A stretch of 64,000 nt of DNA, from positions 1-64,000 of the forward strand of contig JALSMA010000077.1 in assembly GCA_026988015.1 (NCBI GenBank), given 5' to 3'. This document shows positions 47,793 to 56,042 of this stretch, piece by piece. Position numbers and translations under genes: made by a program. Origin of the DNA: Desulfobulbaceae bacterium. Its GTDB lineage: Bacteria; Desulfobacterota; Desulfobulbia; Desulfobulbales; Desulfocapsaceae. Each line of letters opens with the position of its first letter. The stretch's first letter is position 1. The notes beneath the pieces are model-generated. The model saw nothing but the letters and a program-made list of their open reading frames with translations, was not told the DNA's origin and searched no databases.

Positions 47793-48743
47793 CTAGCAGC
47801 TTTCGATCAATTCATCAAGTAGTGATGCTGCCAGGAGAGGGATCATCAACTCATGATGCCCGATTATATTGTAGCCACGACCACCTGTTGCAGTGGGCCT
47901 GTTCACCACATTGGTGAGGGTTCGATAGTGTTTCATAAAATCAAAGTTGGCGGTAGTAAAATCATCCACTCGATGCCCCAGATTCCTCACCAGAGTCAGC
48001 GCTTTCAAAAAGACCTCAGGCAGTAATACAGCAGAACCCACATTAAGATAAGCCCCTCCCTGCAAACCTGAAACTTCCGAACAGAATAGACGGAAATCAT
48101 GATGCGATGTTTTTCCTATATCAGCACCGGATGCAGATGGATGAATATGGATAATATCAGTACCCATGGCCACGTGTACTGTCGCAGGAATCCCAAGTCT
48201 TGCGGCAGTTGCAAGCAGGCTCTGGTCGTTATGCGGGAAATCACGGGTAAGCAGATATTCTCCGACTGCCTGCCCCATCCCCATCTCCTCCCTGGCACCA
48301 AGAGAAATCGCACCGTTGAGCACCTCTCCGGTTTCTTTAGCAGCACCAAAGGCACCATCACCCAGGACATCACCGACCTCCTCTGAAGTTGAGCCGGACA
48401 TAGCAATTTCAGCATCGTGAATAATGCAGGCACCGTTCATGGCAAGCCCGGTGATAATGGAACGTTCCATGAGGTCAATGAGTATGGGATTCAATCCCAC
48501 TTTAATGACATGAGCACCCATCCCCACAATTATGGGTCTGCCAGCACGGTGAGCCTTGGCAAGACGGTGTATCAGTTCCGGAAAATCAAGACCAAGAAGC
48601 TGATCAGGTAGTGATTTAACAAAACTCCTCAGTGTTGATCCCTCTTTAAGAGGTGTTGCAAAATTATCAACATTCACCTTGGAATAACGATCATGGAGAG
48701 AATAGGTTTTAAGACCATCAAACTGCAGGGGTTTATTCTTCAC
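47793..48743 (-). CDS. Deoxyhypusine-synthase-like family protein
   Basis: About 316 aa from GTG 48743, chosen because AGGGAG lies 8 nt upstream and it overlaps gmhA by only 11 bp; an ATG nine codons upstream has no such site. The protein has GMGAHVIKVGLNPILIDLM, NGACIIHDAEIAMSGSTSEEV and the C-terminal NATATGGRGYNIIGHHE-like segment (actual: NRPTATGGRGYNIIGHHE). Those resemble the NAD-binding fold of bacterial deoxyhypusine-synthase-like proteins. True DHS has a catalytic lysine that I cannot place here, so it may be a different enzyme on the same fold. No eIF5A target is expected in a bacterium. Coupled to gmhA. Confidence 0.6.
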   Translation of the reverse strand: MKNKPLQFDGLKTYSLHDRYSKVNVDNFATPLKEGSTLRSFVKSLPDQLLGLDFPELIHRLAKAHRAGRPIIVGMGAHVIKVGLNPILIDLMERSIITGLAMNGACIIHDAEIAMSGSTSEEVGDVLGDGAFGAAKETGEVLNGAISLGAREEMGMGQAVGEYLLTRDFPHNDQSLLATAARLGIPATVHVAMGTDIIHIHPSASGADIGKTSHHDFRLFCSEVSGLQGGAYLNVGSAVLLPEVFLKALTLVRNLGHRVDDFTTANFDFMKHYRTLTNVVNRPTATGGRGYNIIGHHELMIPLLAASLLDELIESC

Positions 48744-49317
48744 CAAAGATCTCCCTTTCAACGAGTTCACAGAGCAGATGTTCTATCCAGATGTGCACCT
48801 CCTGAATATGCTGGGTTTTTACAGTTGGAACATTTAAAGTAATATCAGCGATACGCCCAAGATCGCCGCCATCTCCTTCCAGTCCCCCTGTAAGTACCGC
48901 AGTTCGCATCCCTATTTCTTTTGCAACCTCAATCCCCTTAATAACATTGACGGAACCACCGGATGTCGATATTCCCAGTGCAAGATCCTCTTCCCGACCA
49001 AGTGCCTGCACCTGTTTGGAAAATATTTCATCAAAAGAGAAGTCATTACCCACGGAAGTGATAATTGAGGCATCAGTGGTCAGAGCAATGGCTGCCAGCG
49101 GCCTTCGGTTAATCAGAAACCGGTTCACGAATTCTGCAGCCATATGCTGGGCGTCAGCAGCACTGCCACCGTTACCGAATATCAAGATCTTCCCACCCTG
49201 ACGCAGAGTCATAACCATCAGACAGGCCAGCTCAACGAGCCCTTTACGAGACTCCTTCACAAAAGCCTCTTTGGCGATCACTGAATTAATCAGTGCTTCA
49301 GAAACAATCTGTTCCAT
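48733..49317 (-). CDS. gmhA: Phosphoheptose isomerase GmhA
   Basis: Product of 194 aa. SIS-fold signatures: GGKILIFGNGGSAADAQHMAAEFVNRFL and GISTSGGSVNVIKGIEVAKEIG, and HIQEVHIWIEHLLCELVE at the C-terminus. It makes D-glycero-D-manno-heptose 7-phosphate from sedoheptulose 7-phosphate, feeding LPS inner core. This supports a Gram-negative envelope. It is followed by the DHS-like gene. Confidence 0.95.
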   Translation of the reverse strand: MEQIVSEALINSVIAKEAFVKESRKGLVELACLMVMTLRQGGKILIFGNGGSAADAQHMAAEFVNRFLINRRPLAAIALTTDASIITSVGNDFSFDEIFSKQVQALGREEDLALGISTSGGSVNVIKGIEVAKEIGMRTAVLTGGLEGDGGDLGRIADITLNVPTVKTQHIQEVHIWIEHLLCELVEREIFGEE

Positions 49318-49400
49318 AAAATTAGTTCCATAAAATCAGTAAAAGGTGAAAACTGCACATTATCCACCTCAATATGTAGAATATCCTGACCAAAAAAGCA

Positions 49401-49440
49401 AAAAAAATGGGCATCCCGCTAGATAGTGCGGTAATGCCCA
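49401..49440 (-). terminator. Terminator of adk
   Basis: An imperfect hairpin (arms about 49408-49420 and 49427-49440, 6-nt loop) followed on the minus strand by seven T (49401-49407). It lies 46 bp after the adk stop and before gmhA, so adk is likely monocistronic. Confidence 0.78.
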
Positions 49441-49486
49441 CATGGAAAAAGATTGTCAAAATGACACCTTATCCAAACATTAGAAA

Positions 49487-50164
49487 TCAGTCCAGTTCTG
49501 CAAGAATTGCTGCTGTTACATCCTTGATTGGCATGGAACCATCGACAGAAATCACCTTGCTGTCTGTATTTTTAAAATAATTTACAGCGGCCATGGTACC
49601 GGTCTTGGTGTCATAATAGATGTCATGACGCTTATTGATAGCATCCTCGTCCTGATCGTCGGCACGGGCACTAAGTTCCCCACCACATACGCGACACACC
49701 AGTTTGCCATCTTTTTCCACAGGCTTAATGGCATCAAAGGCAATGTGATTTGGATGGTTGTTATCATTGGCACAGAGACGGCGCCCCATAATACGCTCCT
49801 TTGCAATCTCACGATCAAGGAGAATTTCCATCACATAGTCAATCTTCATTCCAGCCTCTTTCAGTGCGCTGTCCAAGGCCTCTGCCTGAGCAAGAGAACG
49901 AGGAAAACCATCAAGCAACCAACCTTTTTCCTTGGATTTAGCTAAAGTCTCAAGAACCATAGGTATGGTGATTTCATCGGGTACCAAATCGCCAGCCTCG
50001 ATAAACGCCTTAGCCTTCATCCCAAGCTCCGTTCCACCTTTGATATGCTCACGAAAGATAGCTCCGGACTCAATGTGATTCATACCATACTTATCTTTTA
50101 CAATAGCACCCTGAGTTCCTTTACCACTACCATTTGGTCCAAATGCAAGAATGTTTACAGCCAT
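49487..50164 (-). CDS. adk: Adenylate kinase with metal-binding LID
   Basis: Product of 225 aa, AK1-type long-LID enzyme. P-loop is GPNGSGKGTQG; WLLDGFPRSLAQAEAL is the AMP-binding region. The LID has Cys-X5-His-X19-Cys-X2-Cys (from CANDNNH to CRVC). Desulfovibrio gigas Adk binds Zn/Co/Fe through a Cys-X5-His-X15-Cys-X2-Cys site, so the same metal centre is likely here with a slightly longer loop. It interconverts AMP, ADP and ATP; in sulfate reducers it also handles the AMP from sulfate activation. ATG has AGGAG upstream. Confidence 0.95.
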   Translation of the reverse strand: MAVNILAFGPNGSGKGTQGAIVKDKYGMNHIESGAIFREHIKGGTELGMKAKAFIEAGDLVPDEITIPMVLETLAKSKEKGWLLDGFPRSLAQAEALDSALKEAGMKIDYVMEILLDREIAKERIMGRRLCANDNNHPNHIAFDAIKPVEKDGKLVCRVCGGELSARADDQDEDAINKRHDIYYDTKTGTMAAVNYFKNTDSKVISVDGSMPIKDVTAAILAELD

Positions 50165-50404
50165 GTCGGTCTCCTTTTGGCAAAATATATATATATTCAG
50201 TACAGGCCTGAAAAAAACAGAACAACCCGCACCAATTCGAACGCAGATGTGAATGAATACTCACTCAAGAAATTAAAATGAGGAATATAATCCAAAAACG
50301 AAATTGTATCTACTAAAATATCCGTACTTAACTTTTTGACTTTCAGTAGGAAAAAGAGTATTTTCCTGCAGCAGAAAGAGGTTTTCCAATATCATCTGAT
50401 TAAA
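50165..50404. other. Intergenic region between adk and the repeat before hom
   Basis: 240 bp with AT-rich sequence upstream of divergent adk. I see no gene, RNA motif or clear promoter boxes. Confidence 0.4.
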
Positions 50405-50560
50405 TTTGATGGCGTCGTAAAAACTCTTTACCTGCTTCGTTGCTGTGTTTTTTGTTTAATTGCGACGTACCCGAGTACGCCGAAATAAAAAAAACGTGCT
50501 TCGCAGCTGAAGTTTTTTGCTTAGTCATCGGTTATTTTAGCTTTTTACAAGCTTGTCAAA
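50405..50560 (+). repeat. Dispersed repeat, copy B, just before hom
   Basis: Best-preserved copy, about 156 bp, starting TTTGATGGCGTCGTAAAAA and ending TTTTTACAAGCTTGTCAAA. The ends form imperfect terminal inverted repeats (TTTGA and GTAAAAA shared). It ends 17 bp before the hom ATG, so it lies in the hom 5' leader or promoter. Confidence 0.72.
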
Positions 50561-50577
50561 TTTTACTACTAAATATT

Positions 50578-51885
50578 ATGAAACAAATTCAAGTCGGTCT
50601 CATCGGTTTCGGAACTGTCGGCAGTGGCCTAGCACAGACATTACTGGAGCAGAAAGAGCGCCTCCAGAAAAAGACAGGGGCTGAAATAATTCTTACCCAA
50701 GTTGCTGACACCAGTGGAAGACCCCTGCCCGAACAATTTTCAGAAGTCATACTCACCCGCAAAGCCACAGACATCTTCACCAATCCTGATATTGATATCG
50801 TGGTGGAGCTCATCGGTGGAATGGAACCAGCTAGAACCTTTTTACTTGAGGCAATCAAACATGGCAAGCATGTGGTCACGGCCAACAAAGCCTTGCTTTC
50901 AGTACACGGCAAGGAAATATTCGAGGCCGCTGTTGCACACAACGTTGAGGTCGGGTTTGAGGCAAGTGTTGGTGGTGGCATACCTGTTATAAAATCTCTC
51001 AAAGAAGGGCTGGTTGCCAACCGCATTGAGTCTATCATTGGTATTATGAACGGCACCGCCAATTATATCCTCACCAAAATGACCGATGAGCAGCTTGCCT
51101 TTGATGACGTCTTAAAGGATGCTCAGGAAAAGGGTTTTGCAGAGGCTGACCCCACCTACGATGTAGAAGGCATCGACACTGCGCACAAACTTGCAATCCT
51201 GATGACTATTGCCTACGGCAAACATGTCCATCTCGACGATGTGAGCACAGAGGGAATCTCCAGTATCAAGCCCATCGACATAGAGTTTGCCAAAGAATTC
51301 GGCTGCCGCATCAAACTCCTCGCCATCAGCCATCAGCATGAAGATAATGTTGAGGCGAGAGTCCACCCCACAATGGTACCAAACTCACATATGCTTGCCA
51401 ATATCAATGGGGCCTACAACGCCATTCAGTTCAAAGGTGACACCGTTGGTAACGTGCTGCTCTACGGGCCGGGTGCCGGAATGATGCCAACCGGCAGCGC
51501 AGTTGCTGCAGATGTTGTCGATATCGGCCGCAATATCCTCTGCAACTCGGTAAATCGGGTTCCAGCACTATCTTATCTTCCGGAAAATATCGGTCTTCCG
51601 AGCATCACTCCAATGTCAGATCTGAGTGGCCCCTATTATTTCAGAATCACAGCACTTGACAAACCCGGGGTACTCTCCACCATTTCCGGAATATTCAGCA
51701 AACACAACATCTCCATCCAATCGGTATTCCAGAAAAGCCGCCACGAATTTGACCCTGTGGCCATCGTTATTCGCAGTCACATCGCCAGCGAAGAGGCAGT
51801 ACAAAGGTGTATTGAAGAAATAGATTCCCTGGATGTCTGTCCAGAAAAAACAGTTAAAATTCGAATCCTCCTGGATGACGAGTAA
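50578..51885 (+). CDS. hom: Homoserine dehydrogenase
   Basis: Product of 435 aa from ATG 50578; the open frame continues upstream into the repeat, which I regard as non-coding. NAD(P)-binding GLIGFGTVGSGLAQTL, then the catalytic region GIMNGTANYILTKMTDEQLAFDDVLKDAQEKGFAEADPT-type signature and DAAHKLAIL-type helix (here EGIDTAHKLAILMTIAYG). A C-terminal ACT domain (about residues 350-425) suggests threonine feedback. It belongs to threonine/methionine synthesis and is followed after 20 bp by apgM. Confidence 0.95.
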   Translation: MKQIQVGLIGFGTVGSGLAQTLLEQKERLQKKTGAEIILTQVADTSGRPLPEQFSEVILTRKATDIFTNPDIDIVVELIGGMEPARTFLLEAIKHGKHVVTANKALLSVHGKEIFEAAVAHNVEVGFEASVGGGIPVIKSLKEGLVANRIESIIGIMNGTANYILTKMTDEQLAFDDVLKDAQEKGFAEADPTYDVEGIDTAHKLAILMTIAYGKHVHLDDVSTEGISSIKPIDIEFAKEFGCRIKLLAISHQHEDNVEARVHPTMVPNSHMLANINGAYNAIQFKGDTVGNVLLYGPGAGMMPTGSAVAADVVDIGRNILCNSVNRVPALSYLPENIGLPSITPMSDLSGPYYFRITALDKPGVLSTISGIFSKHNISIQSVFQKSRHEFDPVAIVIRSHIASEEAVQRCIEEIDSLDVCPEKTVKIRILLDDE

Positions 51886-51905
51886 ACTCTCCCGTTGAGT
51901 CATTG

Positions 51906-53123
51906 ATGAAATATCTCATTCTTGTGGGTGATGGCATGGGAGATCTGCCATTGTCCGAGCTTGACAAGCGCACCCCACTGGCAGCAGCATCCACGCCGAC
52001 CCTCGACTGGCTCTGCCGCCGTGGAGATCTGTTCCTCACACGGACAGTTCCCACTGGCTATCCTCCGGGGTCCGATGTAGCCAACCTCTCCTTACTCGGC
52101 TATAGCCCGGATAAGTATTATACAGGTCGCGCACCCCTTGAAGCCGCCGCAATGGGTATAACATTGGCAGGAGACGAAACAGCCTTTCGCTGCAACCTTG
52201 TCACACTCGATAGAGAAGATAACAACACTGTGCATATGCTCGACTACTCTGCCGGCCATATCAGCACAGATGAATCACAACAGCTCCTTGAAAGCCTTGA
52301 AGCAGAATGCAGCAGTGACACATTCCATTTCAAGGCTGGAATAAGTTATCGTCATATACTGGTAGTCAAAGGGGCATACCCTGAGTTCAATACGGTGCCC
52401 CCCCATGACTACATCGAAAAAGATGTTAGTGCCCCCTGGAAGCGCTACATGTCTTCTCCTGAATGGAAAACGCTTCTAGACAATGCTCTTGTCATTCTTG
52501 AAAAGCACCCTGTTAATCAAAAACGGATTGCTGCTGGCCAGAACCCTGCAAATGGAATATGGCTCTGGGGTGAAGGAAAACTACCAACCATGCCCACACT
52601 TTCCAGTAGTTTCAACATCACCGGAAGCCTCATTTCCGCAGTAGACCTCTTAAAAGGACTCGGTGTCAATGCAGGGCTTGATATTCTGAACATACCGGGT
52701 GCAACCGGATACATTGACACTAATTACAAGGGGAAGGCGGATGCGGCCCTGAAATGTCTGGAGAGCCAGGATTTTGTTTTTGTTCACGTGGAAGGGCCAG
52801 ATGAGGCCGGGCACCAGGGTTTACTTAATGACAAGCTTCAAGCCATTGAAGATTTTGATGCTAAGATTGTTTCCCCAATCGTACAGGGACTTCGAGATCG
52901 CGGAGAAGATTTCCGGTTAATCGCCACCATGGACCACTACACCCCCCTGTCTCTTCGTACCCATATTCCTGACCCAGTCCCTACCATACTCTACGACTCC
53001 AGAGAACTACAACCGGGAAGCGGACAGAATTTTTCTGAAGAAGCCGGTAATGCCACTGCTGAGGATGGTAAAGTTGCAATCAGCGGTGAAACGATGATGA
53101 AAAAACTCCTGCAGCAGACATAA
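51906..53123 (+). CDS. apgM: Cofactor-independent phosphoglycerate mutase, archaeal type (ApgM)
   Basis: Product of 405 aa; ATG 51906 chosen over a TTG one codon upstream. Metal/alkaline-phosphatase-fold signatures: LILVGDGMGDLPLSELDKRTPLAAASTPTLDWL and the GYSPDKYYTGRAPLEAAAMG segment, DFVFVHVEGPDEAGHQG with active-site His/Asp. It interconverts 2- and 3-phosphoglycerate in glycolysis/gluconeogenesis without 2,3-BPG. It is adjacent to hom, a frequent arrangement in this group. Confidence 0.93.
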   Translation: MKYLILVGDGMGDLPLSELDKRTPLAAASTPTLDWLCRRGDLFLTRTVPTGYPPGSDVANLSLLGYSPDKYYTGRAPLEAAAMGITLAGDETAFRCNLVTLDREDNNTVHMLDYSAGHISTDESQQLLESLEAECSSDTFHFKAGISYRHILVVKGAYPEFNTVPPHDYIEKDVSAPWKRYMSSPEWKTLLDNALVILEKHPVNQKRIAAGQNPANGIWLWGEGKLPTMPTLSSSFNITGSLISAVDLLKGLGVNAGLDILNIPGATGYIDTNYKGKADAALKCLESQDFVFVHVEGPDEAGHQGLLNDKLQAIEDFDAKIVSPIVQGLRDRGEDFRLIATMDHYTPLSLRTHIPDPVPTILYDSRELQPGSGQNFSEEAGNATAEDGKVAISGETMMKKLLQQT

Positions 53124-53134
53124 TAACAACAACC

Positions 53135-53563
53135 ATGACCCATCGTACAACATACAGAGTTATTTATGGCGACACAGATGCAGCAGCAGTGGTTTACAAT
53201 GCCAACTATCTGCGTTTTTTCGAAATAGGCCGCACCGAACTCATGCGGGAAAACGTCTGCAGTTACCGGGAAATTGAAGCCATGGGCCTCCTCCTGCCAG
53301 TAACTGAGTGTTTTGTCCGCTATAAAGCTTTTGCCTGCTACGACGATCTGCTCCAGATTGAAACAAAACTGGTCTGGCTGAAAAAGGTCAGCTGCAAATT
53401 CTCCTACCGCCTGCTCCGGAAGGATCCGGAGACCGGAAAGGAAAAACTGATAGCCAAAGGCTATACAGTTCACGCCGCCGTCAACCGACAAGGTAAGCTC
53501 AGCCCACTGCCAGCAGAGATTATTCCCCGCCTGAAAGCCCTGCTGGCATTAGATGAAGAATAA
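53135..53563 (+). CDS. Acyl-CoA thioesterase, YbgC/4HBT family
   Basis: Product of 142 aa, hot-dog fold. The catalytic signature is YGDTDAAAVVYNANYLRFFEIGRTELMR, with the Asp of the YbgC type. C-terminal part ARGYTVHAAVNRQGKLSPL-like (AKGYTVHAAVNRQGK) completes the family pattern. It hydrolyses short or medium acyl-CoA; in YbgC the role is linked to phospholipid or Tol-Pal function. It follows apgM by 11 bp. Confidence 0.9.
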   Translation: MTHRTTYRVIYGDTDAAAVVYNANYLRFFEIGRTELMRENVCSYREIEAMGLLLPVTECFVRYKAFACYDDLLQIETKLVWLKKVSCKFSYRLLRKDPETGKEKLIAKGYTVHAAVNRQGKLSPLPAEIIPRLKALLALDEE

Positions 53564-53641
53564 AGTTTCCATTCCCCTGCAACAACAACTTCATTTTTAT
53601 CTTGACAGTCTTACTGAAACAGTCTATATTGTCACTCGCAA

Positions 53642-53718
<77 letters not shown>

Positions 53719-53726
53719 AATATATC

Positions 53727-53762
53727 AAGCACTTAACTCACTTTGGGTTAAGTGCTTTTTTT
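53727..53762 (+). terminator. Terminator after the initiator tRNA
   Basis: A perfect 11-bp stem (AAGCACTTAAC / GTTAAGTGCTT, arms 53727-53737 and 53747-53757) with a 9-nt loop and a run of T (53756-53762) on the plus strand. Confidence 0.92.
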
Positions 53763-53825
53763 GTGCTTGTGGTAAAATTGGTGTAAAATCTGTGCTACAA
53801 TCCCACACTTAAAGATGACCTGGTC

Positions 53826-54368
53826 TTACAAAAAACGGATCCTTGTTCGAAAATACTTGACCAGACTGAAAGCAATCAAACTTCCAACACTTCCGCCAAT
53901 GAACCATGGCAGTGCTGTAGCCATATATATGTCGGCACCCAGCAAATAGAACAACAGCACAGCTAAAATAGATATTGCAGGAAAATATGCAAACAAGGAT
54001 TTTTCAGAAATCCTCAATTCTGCTTTATTAAGAAACAGAGGTGCCAGCGCAGCACCACCACCAAGAAAAACAACTCCGCAAACAATCATAAAGCCAAAAC
54101 CATCAGAATGTTGAACCAGTGTAGCTAAATAGTCTCTCTGGGCAAAACCTATTGAGAACTGGGGACAGAAAAAAAGAGTGACTGCAGCACATACTGCTTG
54201 TAATCCTGCTAATTTGGCAATAATCCTCCACAGTACCGGGCCGACATCATCGCTGATATGTGCTTTAATTCTTTCCGTGAGGATTACTGGTGGATTGATA
54301 ACATCTGAGTCGATGAATTCAAGAAAATCACTTTCCCATGTCTCAGATATTTTCTTTTTATTTTTCAT
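53826..54368 (-). CDS. Membrane protein, probable anti-sigma factor partner
   Basis: Product of 180 aa. An N-terminal soluble stretch (about residues 1-45) is followed by four membrane helices near residues 46-68, 88-109, 127-146 and 150-172. No zinc ZAS motif (HxxxCxxC) is seen. The gene overlaps the ECF sigma gene with an ATGA, the hallmark arrangement of sigma and its regulator. The layout (short cytoplasmic N-terminus plus several helices) fits a non-ZAS anti-sigma like DUF1109 types. That function is inferred from context. Confidence 0.7.
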   Translation of the reverse strand: MKNKKKISETWESDFLEFIDSDVINPPVILTERIKAHISDDVGPVLWRIIAKLAGLQAVCAAVTLFFCPQFSIGFAQRDYLATLVQHSDGFGFMIVCGVVFLGGGAALAPLFLNKAELRISEKSLFAYFPAISILAVLLFYLLGADIYMATALPWFIGGSVGSLIAFSLVKYFRTRIRFL

Positions 54369-54919
54369 ATCAATTCCCTGGGATTAATAATTTTTCGCAA
54401 CTTCTTCAATGCCCTGCTCACTAATTGTCGTGCGTTGGAAGGGCTGGTGTTCAGGCTGCTGGCAATTTCATCAAAGGAAAAATCTTTTCCATACCGAAGT
54501 TCGATTGCCAGGCGTTGCTTTTTATTCATCTTGATTTTTTCGGGCAGCAACTCGCCTTGCTCCTGTCGATCCTCCGCTTGAAAGATTGATACAGGTACAG
54601 TATCAATTGACACTGTATTACTGTCTTTCTTCTTTATTCTGAAGTAATCAACCAGACTGTTTCGCACGACCGCAAACAACCATGGCTCGAAAGGGAACTC
54701 ACCTTTGAACCGTGTTCGTGAGTTATGAAGTCTTAAGAATGTATTTTGAAATATCTCATCAACATCGCTGCGATTGCCCACCCGTTTACATAAGTACCCG
54801 TAAACCATACCCTTATATTTACCATAGAGGTGATCGAATGCGTCGAGATCACCTTCTTGATAAAGAATCATGAGTTCACTCCCACTCATCAAATCGTATG
54901 ATATTTCGTTTCTCTTCAT
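54365..54919 (-). CDS. ECF-type RNA polymerase sigma factor
   Basis: Product of 184 aa with sigma region 2 (HLYGKYKGMVYGYLCKRVGNRSDVDEIFQNTFLRL) and region 4 (KMNKKQRLAIELRYGKDFSFDEIASSLNTSPSNARQLVSRALKKLRK). No region 1.1 or 3. The gene precedes and overlaps the membrane partner. A bipartite element upstream also occurs, facing the other way, upstream of the divergent DUF6448 gene. This suggests the sigma drives itself and that neighbour. Confidence 0.93.
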   Translation of the reverse strand: MKRNEISYDLMSGSELMILYQEGDLDAFDHLYGKYKGMVYGYLCKRVGNRSDVDEIFQNTFLRLHNSRTRFKGEFPFEPWLFAVVRNSLVDYFRIKKKDSNTVSIDTVPVSIFQAEDRQEQGELLPEKIKMNKKQRLAIELRYGKDFSFDEIASSLNTSPSNARQLVSRALKKLRKIINPRELI

Positions 54920-54926
54920 AAGTTAA

Positions 54927-54952
54927 TTCGTCAACAGACAGTTTTTGTGACA
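54927..54952 (-). promoter_or_regulatory. Putative ECF promoter of the sigma gene
   Basis: On the minus strand TGTCACA (54946-54952) is followed after 15 bp by CGAA (54927-54930), shortly before the sigma-gene ATG. The same pair faces the opposite way at 55006-55032. Confidence 0.5.
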
Positions 54953-55005
54953 GAATAAGACCATTTGCTTTGATTTTTGAGAATAAGTAAAAAAAAAATA
55001 AAAAC

Positions 55006-55032
55006 TGTCACAAATTATCCTGTGGCTTCGTA
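55006..55032 (+). promoter_or_regulatory. Putative ECF promoter of the DUF6448 gene
   Basis: TGTCACA (55006-55012) then 16 bp and CGTA (55029-55032), about 110 bp before the ATG. It mirrors the element before the sigma gene, 53 bp away, and shares the preceding AAAAAC-type flank. Confidence 0.5.
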
Positions 55033-55142
55033 TTCCTTAATAAGACCATATCGCAATGTTGCGAATGGTAAATCCTGGCCAGGAAAATTTTATCCATCAT
55101 CTCATAATATAATACAATCAATATGAAGGAGACATTCATAGC

Positions 55143-55745
55143 ATGAAAATTAAACAGCGCATACTGACAACCTTATCTGTTCTTATATTTTTTAGCATCG
55201 TTTATTCAAACACTGCTTTTGCTCATTGTGACACTATTGATGGACCGGTGGTCAATTCAGCGCGAACTGCTCTTGAAAATGGTGATATTACGCCTGTCCT
55301 GAAGTGGGTTAAACCGCAAAAAGAAGGTGAGATTAACAAACTTTTTCAAAAAACAGTGTCAATGCGGCAGAAAAGTCCAGAAATCAAAGAGTTTGCGGAC
55401 ACCTATTTTTTTGAAACACTCGTCCGGATTCACCGGGAAGGTGAAGGGGCACCTTATACAGGTCTGAAACCAGGGGGATCTGTTGATGCGGCGGTGGCTA
55501 TGGCAGATAAGGCCCTTGAAGATGGTAATATTGATAAACTTGTCAGTGTATTAACCAATGCAATGGCCAACGGTATTCGTGAACGCTTCCAGCATACCAG
55601 GGATACCCAAAGTCGTGCAGACTCTTCTGTGAAGGAAGGGCGGGAATTTGTGGAATCATATGTTATGTTTACCCATTATGTTGAGGGACTCCATGGGTTG
55701 ATTAAGGGTGGCGCAGCACACCATGGTGGTGATGCCGGGCACTGA
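55143..55745 (+). CDS. DUF6448-family exported protein
   Basis: Product of 200 aa. Signal peptide at residues 1-28 (ILTTLSVLIFFSIVYSNTAFA) and mature N-terminus HCDTIDGPVVNSARTALENGDI, the conserved start of the DUF6448 family. It continues with helical repeats and ends with His-rich sequence GAAHHGGDAGH. Function unknown; the mature domain is acidic/helical and could bind metal at its His-rich ends. AAGGAG lies 12 nt before the ATG. Divergent from the sigma factor and likely its target. Confidence 0.85.
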   Translation: MKIKQRILTTLSVLIFFSIVYSNTAFAHCDTIDGPVVNSARTALENGDITPVLKWVKPQKEGEINKLFQKTVSMRQKSPEIKEFADTYFFETLVRIHREGEGAPYTGLKPGGSVDAAVAMADKALEDGNIDKLVSVLTNAMANGIRERFQHTRDTQSRADSSVKEGREFVESYVMFTHYVEGLHGLIKGGAAHHGGDAGH

Positions 55746-55831
55746 TGGATGAATTTTACGCGCTTGGTTTTCGCGTAACTCATTATTGATTTGGGTTACC
55801 AGAAGTGTAACTGCAACAATTTTCCTATAAT

Positions 55832-55932
55832 ACTACTCCTTGAGTAGTCCAATAAGAAAAAGATCCAACCTGTGAATAGACAGTTGGGGAAATATAAAAG
55901 GACGGGCCTGCTTCAGGGACTCGTCCTTTTAT
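55832..55932 (+). ncRNA. Candidate structured RNA (three hairpins and a terminator)
   Basis: A perfect -10-like TATAAT (55826-55831) is followed by three hairpins. They are ACTACTC-CTT-GAGTAGT (55832-55848, perfect 7 bp), CCAAC...GTTGG with an extra 3 bp (55865-55887, one bulge), and AAAAGGACG...CGTCCTTTT (55896-55930, inner CCTG/CAGG) ending in T. The -35 is poor. Length about 90-100 nt. It might instead be the 3' untranslated tail of the DUF6448 gene, which ends 87 bp upstream. Confidence 0.4.
55896..55932 (+). terminator. Hairpin terminator after DUF6448 gene / candidate RNA
   Basis: 9-bp stem (55896-55904 with 55922-55930) with inner CCTG/CAGG stem, ending in four T and TATTATTT downstream. 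Confidence 0.65.
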
Positions 55933-56042
55933 TATTTGCACTATTACGTCCGGCCTTCCTCGCAGCAGTGTATGGGGCCGCAGTTCGGCGGGTATGTGCA
56001 GACTCCGCGTACAGGCACGGTTGAGTCAGGGTTAAGTAAGTA

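Noticed and set aside
50440..50577. An N-terminal extension of homoserine dehydrogenase
   Set aside because: It lies inside repeat copy B; the Rossmann motif starts normally from the ATG at 50578.
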